This document shows, piece after piece, positions 58,159-64,000 of a stretch of DNA of 64,000 nt; position 1 is the stretch's first letter; the number at the start of each line of letters is the position of its first letter. Below the pieces are notes generated by a model that saw only the letters and a program-made list of their open reading frames with translations, ran no database searches and had not been told where the DNA came from. Origin of the DNA: Ceratobasidium sp. AG-K (lineage: Eukaryota > Basidiomycota > Agaricomycetes > Cantharellales > Ceratobasidiaceae); NCBI GenBank assembly GCA_037039685.1, contig JAWNGF010000003.1, positions 1,736,001 through 1,800,000 of the forward strand. Reading direction: 5' to 3'. Position numbers and translations under genes: made by a program.

Positions 58159-61100
58159 ATGGCTCGCGGACAAGCGACTTTTGGTATACCCGGCTCCGGA
58201 AGGGGTAGAGGACGAAATACAAACTTTAGAGGTGGACGTGGGCGCGGTGGATATAGCCGGGGCAGAGGTCGAGGCGGCGCTGCCAGCAACACCAATGGAC
58301 CGCAACCTAAGCGCGCAAACGAGGAGACCAGGCTCGAAGATAGATTCGAAGAGGTCAGGATACGCGATGAAGTCGATGAGAAGCTTGGATTCGTCAAGTA
58401 TATGGAGGGCCCCAAACGTGTTGGGTGGCTGGTGAATATGCATCCAGTGAGTGAATTGTAGGTCGAGCCCTGATCATATACTAATTCAAGCTATAGACTC
58501 TTGTTCGGGACGAAGAACATGCGACTGGTCGCGCAGGCGTGGATTATTACTTTATCCAGGATGACGGAGGCATGTTCAAAGCGACTCTGCTCCACGATCC
58601 ATATTTTTATGTCGGCTGCAAGGTATGCCCTCACATCCGCGCTTTCTGACCTGCTCTCACCTTGGAGATAGTCTGGAACAGAAAGCGCAGTTGAAGAATG
58701 GCTCATGAAGAAATACGAAGGTGTTATTCTTAGAATCGTCCGTGTCAAGAAAGAGGACTTGAAAATGGTGTGTCCACTCCCACCTTTGCATGCACCTATA
58801 CTTACCACGTTCCACAGCCCAACCATTTGCTAGGACATCTGAGACACTATCTCCAACTCCAATTCGCCAACGTGTCGGACCTGCTAGCCGTTCGACGAGA
58901 AATCATGCCCCTCGCACTCAACAACGCTGCTAAACTCAGCGCCGTCGACGCCTATGCCGAAGTCGTTCAAGCCACCGCTTCAAACATGGCATCAATGGAC
59001 ATCGACTACGAGCACGACGACAATGACTTTTCAGAATCCCGTCCTCGCCAGGCTTGGGGTGCCGAAGAAGACCCGGTTGCGGCTGCTCGCTCTCGTGCCG
59101 CCGACCCCAGCGCTCTCATTACCGATATCCGAGAATACGATGTGCCCTACTATCTCCGAGTCGCCATCGACTGCGACATTCGAGTTGGACTTTGGTACGA
59201 GGTCAATATGGACGCTGGCCAGCTCTCGCTCACTCGCTTGGTGGACCGTGTCAAACGTGCTGAACCCGTGGTCATGGCCTTTGATATCGAAACGACCAAG
59301 GCTCCGCTCAAGTTCCCCGACCAGGCGACCGACTGTATTATGATGATTTCGTACATGGTCGACGGCCAAGGATTCCTCATTACGAACCGAGAAATCGTGA
59401 GCGAAGATATTGACGATTTCGAATACACGCCCAAGCCAGAATACGAAGGTCCATTCACCATTTTCAACGAAAAGGACGAGGTGAGTGGGAACTACAAGTA
59501 AATGCAGCACCTGAGCTCATTGCTGTTTGTTAGCTTGGGCTTCTCCAACGTTGGTTCGAACATATCAGAGAATGCAAACCCACTGTCATGGCCACATTCA
59601 ACGGTGACTCTTTCGATTTTCCGTTTGTCGAAGCACGCGCCAAGATACATGGACTGGACCTAATGCTTGAAACTGGATTCGCCCGAGACTCTGAAGACGA
59701 GTTCAAATCGCGCGCATGCATCCACATGGACTGCTTCCGTTGGGTCAAACGAGACTCGTATCTCCCTCAAGGCAGTCAGGGTTTGAAAGCTGTGACTACG
59801 GCCAAGTTGGGATACGATCCGACAGAGCTGGATCCAGAGTTGATGACTCCGTAAGTACTAATTGGCGCTCACGATGCGTGCTTGACTGAGTAAATGCGCT
59901 TTCAGATATGCTTCGGAGCAGCCCCAGACGCTGGCACAGTACTCCGTTTCCGATGCCGTTGCGACATACTACTTGTACATGAAATACGTCCATCCCTTTA
60001 TCTTCTCTCTTTGCAACATTATTCCCCTTAACGGCGACGAAGTCTTGCGCAAGGGTAGTGGTACGCTTTGCGAGACATTGCTCATGGTATGTTGGAGGAA
60101 TCGCTCTTCGGTATGTCAGCTGACGTTTCCTAGGTTGAAGCATATAAAGCTGGCGTTATTATGCCCAACCGTCACGAGGAACCGATGGGCAACACGTACG
60201 AGGGGCATCTGCTCGCCTCGGAGACCTACGTTGGTGGTCACGTCGAGGCCCTCGAAGCTGGAGTTTTTAGGAGTGACATCGCAACTCATTTCAAGATCGC
60301 ACCGAGTGCTATTCAACAGGTAGTGTCTTTGGGATAAGTCTTGGCACCTTAAATGACAAGTTTTTCAGCTCATTGACGACCTAGACGCGGCGCTCAAGTT
60401 CTGTATCGTCGAGGAGTCCAAGGTCCCCCTAGACACCATTACGAATTACGACGAAGTGAAAGCGCAGATACAAGCAGCTCTCGAAGATCTCCGTGACAAG
60501 CCCCTCAGGCAGGACAAACCCTTGATTTACCACTTGGATGTCGCAGCCATGTACCCCAACATCATGTTGTCAAATCGACTTCAGCCCGACTCGGTTGTCG
60601 ACGAAGCCATGTGCGCCGTCTGCGATTTCAACCGTCCAGACAAGACCTGCGACAGGCGCATGACGTGGGCCTGGCGTGGCGAGTATTTCCCTGCCCAACG
60701 GGACGAATACAATATGATCAAACACGCGCTCAACCAAGAGTCCTTCCCGCCCAGAAAGCCCGGTCTCCCAGAACGACGTTTCAACGAACTCACCGAGGCG
60801 GAACGCACGGCACTGCTCCACAAGCGTCTCGGCGACTATTCCCGCAAAGTCTACCGCAAAACCAAGGAAACCAAGGTCGTGTATCGCGAATCTATTATTT
60901 GCCAGCGCGAGAATCCGTTCTATGTGGACACGGTGCGCAGTTTCCGTGATCGTCGATACGAGTACAAGGGCTTGCACAAGACATGGAAACGCAACTTGGA
61001 TCTCGCCGCTGAGAGCGGGTCCGTCGCTGATGTCGCTGAAGCCAAGAAGATGATTGTTCTATATGATTCGTTACAGCTCGCACACAAGTGTATCCTGAAC

Positions 61101-64000
61101 TCGTTCTACGGCTATGTCATGCGCAAGGGTGCGCGTTGGCACTCGATGGAAATGGCTGGAATCACTTGTCTTACCGGTGCACGTATCATCCAAATGGCTA
61201 GGCAGCTGGTAGAGCAGATTGGACGACCTCTCGAACTCGACACGGACGGTATCTGGTGCATGTTGCCCGGCACCTTTCCCGAGAATTTCAAGTTTCAGAC
61301 TAGCAAGGGCAAACCACTTGGATTCTCGTACCCTTGCACGATGCTCAATCATCTCGTTCACGCCCAGTTTACCAACCACCAATATCACGATCGGGTAGAC
61401 AAGAATTCGTCCAAATACACCGTCCATAGCGAAAACTCAATCTTTTTCGAACTCGATGGGCCCTACAAGGCGATGATTCTCCCTTCGTCGAAGGAAGAGG
61501 ACAAGTTGCTCAAGAAGCGATACGCAGTCTTCAACGAAGATGGATCCCTGGCCGAGTTGAAAGGTTTCGAAGTCAAGCGTCGTGGCGAGTTGCAGCTCAT
61601 CAAGATTTTCCAGTCGTCCATTTTCGAGCGTTTCCTGCTGGGCTCTACCACAGAAGAGTGCTATGCGGCAGTTGCAGAAGTTGCCGACCAATGGCTCGAT
61701 GTACTGTTCAGTCATGCCACAGCTCTCTCCGACGAAGAGCTTGTCGATCTTATTGCCGAGAACAGAAGCATGTCGAAGACGCTCGCCGAGTATGGCTCTC
61801 AAAAGTCAACGTCTATCAGTACCGCTCGACGTCTCGCCGAATTCTTGGGTAGCCAAATGGTCAAAGACAAGGGTCTTGCCTGCAAGTTCATCATTTCATC
61901 CAAGCCACTGGGAGCCCCAGTTACCGACCGCGCCGTCCCTATTGCGATTTTTTCTGCCGAAGAGTCAGTCAAGCGGACCTTTTTGCGCAAATGGCTCAAG
62001 GACAACAGCCTCGTGGATTTCGACCTCCGTTCGATTTTGGACTGGAATTACTATATTGAGCGCCTCGGATCCGTCATCCAGAAGCTCATCACTATTCCCG
62101 CTGCGATGCAAAAGGTCGCTAACCCTGTTCCGCGAATTCGCCACCCCGATTGGCTCCACAAGCGTGTTGCAGCTCTCGAGGACAAGTTCCAACAGCACAA
62201 GATGACGGACTTCTTCAAGGCGGTTCCCAAAGCTGCTGAAACTCAGACCCAAGCAACTGACGTCGATATGGAAGACTTTGGTCAGCAAAAGACCACAGAT
62301 GGACGTATGACTGCTGTGGTCAAAAAGCCCACCAAGGCTGTGGTCGTCGCGCCGCCCAGAGCGCCTTTACCCGACCCCTCCAAGAACTACTCGGCCTGGT
62401 TGAAAGCCATGCGTCCTCGATGGGAAGAACGCCGCAGAGAAAGATTGGGGGTCGATATGGACGCCCCCGTGGCCTCAATCTTCCGAGGAGCTAGAATGAC
62501 CTCGACTTACGTTTGGGAGATCGTCCAAATTCGCCCAAGGGGGTCTCCCGGAAAGTTCACCCTCTGGCTTTCGGTCGAAGACAAGCTTATTTCTGTTGCC
62601 CTGCGCATTCCTCGCGAGTTCTACATCAACCTTAAGAATCCGGATGGGAAACAGCTCTTCGACGGCAGCTACGAAACTGAAAACCTCATTAGGACGTTGC
62701 CCCGTAATCACCCATGCATGAATCTCTTCCGCGTTACCGTGCCAGAGGTCCAATTCCTGGAAATGGAGTCTCACTTTGCCCACTTGACTAATAACCCTAA
62801 CGTCGACAGTGTTTACGAGATGCAAGTGAGTCGCCCATGCCCTGTTTCAGACCCTTGAGGTAATCTGAACTTAAATTTAGATCCCACACGTTATGCGCGC
62901 AGTACTAAAGCTGGGGACTACGTGCACGACCACAAAAGACAACGACCTATCCATAAATCGTGCTCGGGACGTGGGCTTTGATCTTCAAGGACTAGAGCGC
63001 GCCGGTCCATCCATTACGAAGCAAACCTACCTCAGTGGGGGACAGGTCCTCAAAACCTTGTTCATCTACCATGCCATCAACCATGGACGCCATGTTCTCG
63101 CCCTTGTCACGCCCGACGGCAAGTTCCACGTACACCTCGTTAGCCCTGGGGGTGCCCGCGAACCCCTGCGCAAAATGCAGGAGCAATATACTACCCTCAA
63201 CGCAGCACGCAAAGCAGTCGGTGCAGCCTCGTTGTACGAGTATCCCGAGGAGATCGAGGCCCAGTTTACCCACCACAGGGACGAACAGAAACTCATGTCT
63301 GCGCTGTCTACAGTGCTTGGAACGCTTGCCGAAAAGTCCTACTCCATCGTCTTGTCCTCTGCGCGCGATCCCGAGTACTTTGACCTCCGGGTTAAGAATA
63401 TGCACAAGTTTCCCGTCATCCCTATGCTCACAGACCGTGCCGCTCATACGGTTATCGTACCCCTTCAGTGGCAGAACGAGATTGTGGAAAAGATGATGAC
63501 ACAATACCTCTTCTTCGGCTCTTGGCTACGTGCAGCTGTCGAACAATCCACCTACTTCGATGTTCCCATTGGTAACATTGGAGCCGACGCCCCCCTTTTC
63601 TTCGCCGATGTCGACTTTGCACGCAGGCTGTGGCAGAACGACACTTTGCTTTGGTGGTCCCCAGGCCTTCGCCCCGATCTTGGAGGCATGGAACACGACG
63701 CCAACGCCCCGAGTGAAGACTCTAGCTCAAGCGTGGATCTAGCCAATCCCGGGTGCTACACGAACGTTTGCCTTGCCATCAACATCCGAAACCTAGCTCT
63801 CAATTCAGTGTTGCAGTCTGCAATAGTGAACGAACTTGAAGGCACTGGTGGTACCACAGCATTTGATTCAACTTCGCACACACTCAACGACTACAAGTCT
63901 GGTGAAGCTCGAGCGTCCGTAACGCTAGGGGACTCAATACTTTCGCCTCAGACTTTCGGCGTCTTGAAGGCAATGGCCAAGACCTGGCTGCTCGACAAGA
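58159..64000 (+). CDS. POL2: DNA polymerase epsilon catalytic subunit (partial)
   Basis: This is the leading-strand replicative polymerase, family B, cut off by the window end. The start ATG at 58159 is followed by an RG/RGG-rich segment (residues about 11-40). The exonuclease domain has '[13 protein letters not shown]' (Exo I), '[16 protein letters not shown]' (Exo II) and '[14 protein letters not shown]' (Exo III). The polymerase domain has '[20 protein letters not shown]' (motif A), '[19 protein letters not shown]' (motif B) and '[13 protein letters not shown]' (motif C). A zinc- or iron-sulphur-type Cys set, '[13 protein letters not shown]', follows motif A, as in Pol2. After an intron at 62826-62880 the frame continues ([12 protein letters not shown]...) to 64000 with the inactive C-terminal polymerase-like half begun. 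Six or more short introns lie in the first 2.3 kb; a single exon of 2.4 kb follows. Confidence 0.96.

Overview
This is a eukaryotic nuclear window that reads as an Agaricomycete basidiomycete. Genes are dense and most are split by many 45-60 bp introns with GTRNGT donors. There is a spliceosomal U6 snRNA gene, an intron-containing tRNA-Trp gene, and fungal-type genes (RAX2, MMC1, a Vps3844 protein, fungalysins). The mix, including a fungalysin cluster, would fit a Ceratobasidiaceae/Rhizoctonia-like fungus, but that placement is inference. Many open frames in this DNA begin with GTG or TTG or lie antisense to real genes. Starts given here are real ATGs, and exon junctions were checked by reading frame wherever I state them.

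Layout. 1-7.3 kb: a paraoxonase-like lactonase gene on the minus strand, a tandem pair of DUF1771-Smr proteins that both end in a CaaX prenylation box, then ALG11. 8.5-13.5 kb: an RraA-type aldolase, an MMC1-like mitochondrial membrane protein, and a protein with two NADAR domains, the second apparently degenerate. 14.6-17 kb: a small two-motif RPEL protein, then a divergent pair of mitochondrial genes (a DUF1279 protein and a 17.8 kDa complex I subunit). 17.6-25.8 kb: S-adenosylmethionine decarboxylase preceded by a 54-codon upstream frame whose stop overlaps the main ATG, the ribosome-assembly factor REI1, and a RAX2 polarity marker whose tail encodes an SH3 domain. 26-31.5 kb: U6 snRNA, then three tandem copies of an unidentified two-TM protein in graded decay, with a gene-conversion tract. 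32-40.6 kb: three tandem M36 fungalysin genes, all apparently intact, with different introns. 42.7-51.6 kb: an Sds3-domain protein, tRNA-Trp, a short-chain dehydrogenase, RPS18 (uS13), and alanyl-tRNA synthetase with an in-frame upstream start that would add a mitochondrial presequence. 51.8-58 kb: a mitochondrial-type protein, its decayed copy, a decayed copy of a Vps3844 gene, and the intact Vps3844 gene. 58.2-64 kb: the catalytic subunit of DNA polymerase epsilon, running off the window.

Most genes are housekeeping (glycosylation, translation, ribosome assembly, polyamines, respiration, DNA replication) with no operon-like logic. Accessory character is concentrated at 26-42 kb (tandem membrane proteins and secreted proteases) and 53-56.6 kb (decaying duplicates). 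I do not see a clear new multi-gene system. The strongest leads are the CaaX-tailed Smr pair, the SPE2 upstream frame, the double NADAR protein, the RAX2-SH3 architecture, and the gene-conversion and intron-turnover signals in the tandem families.
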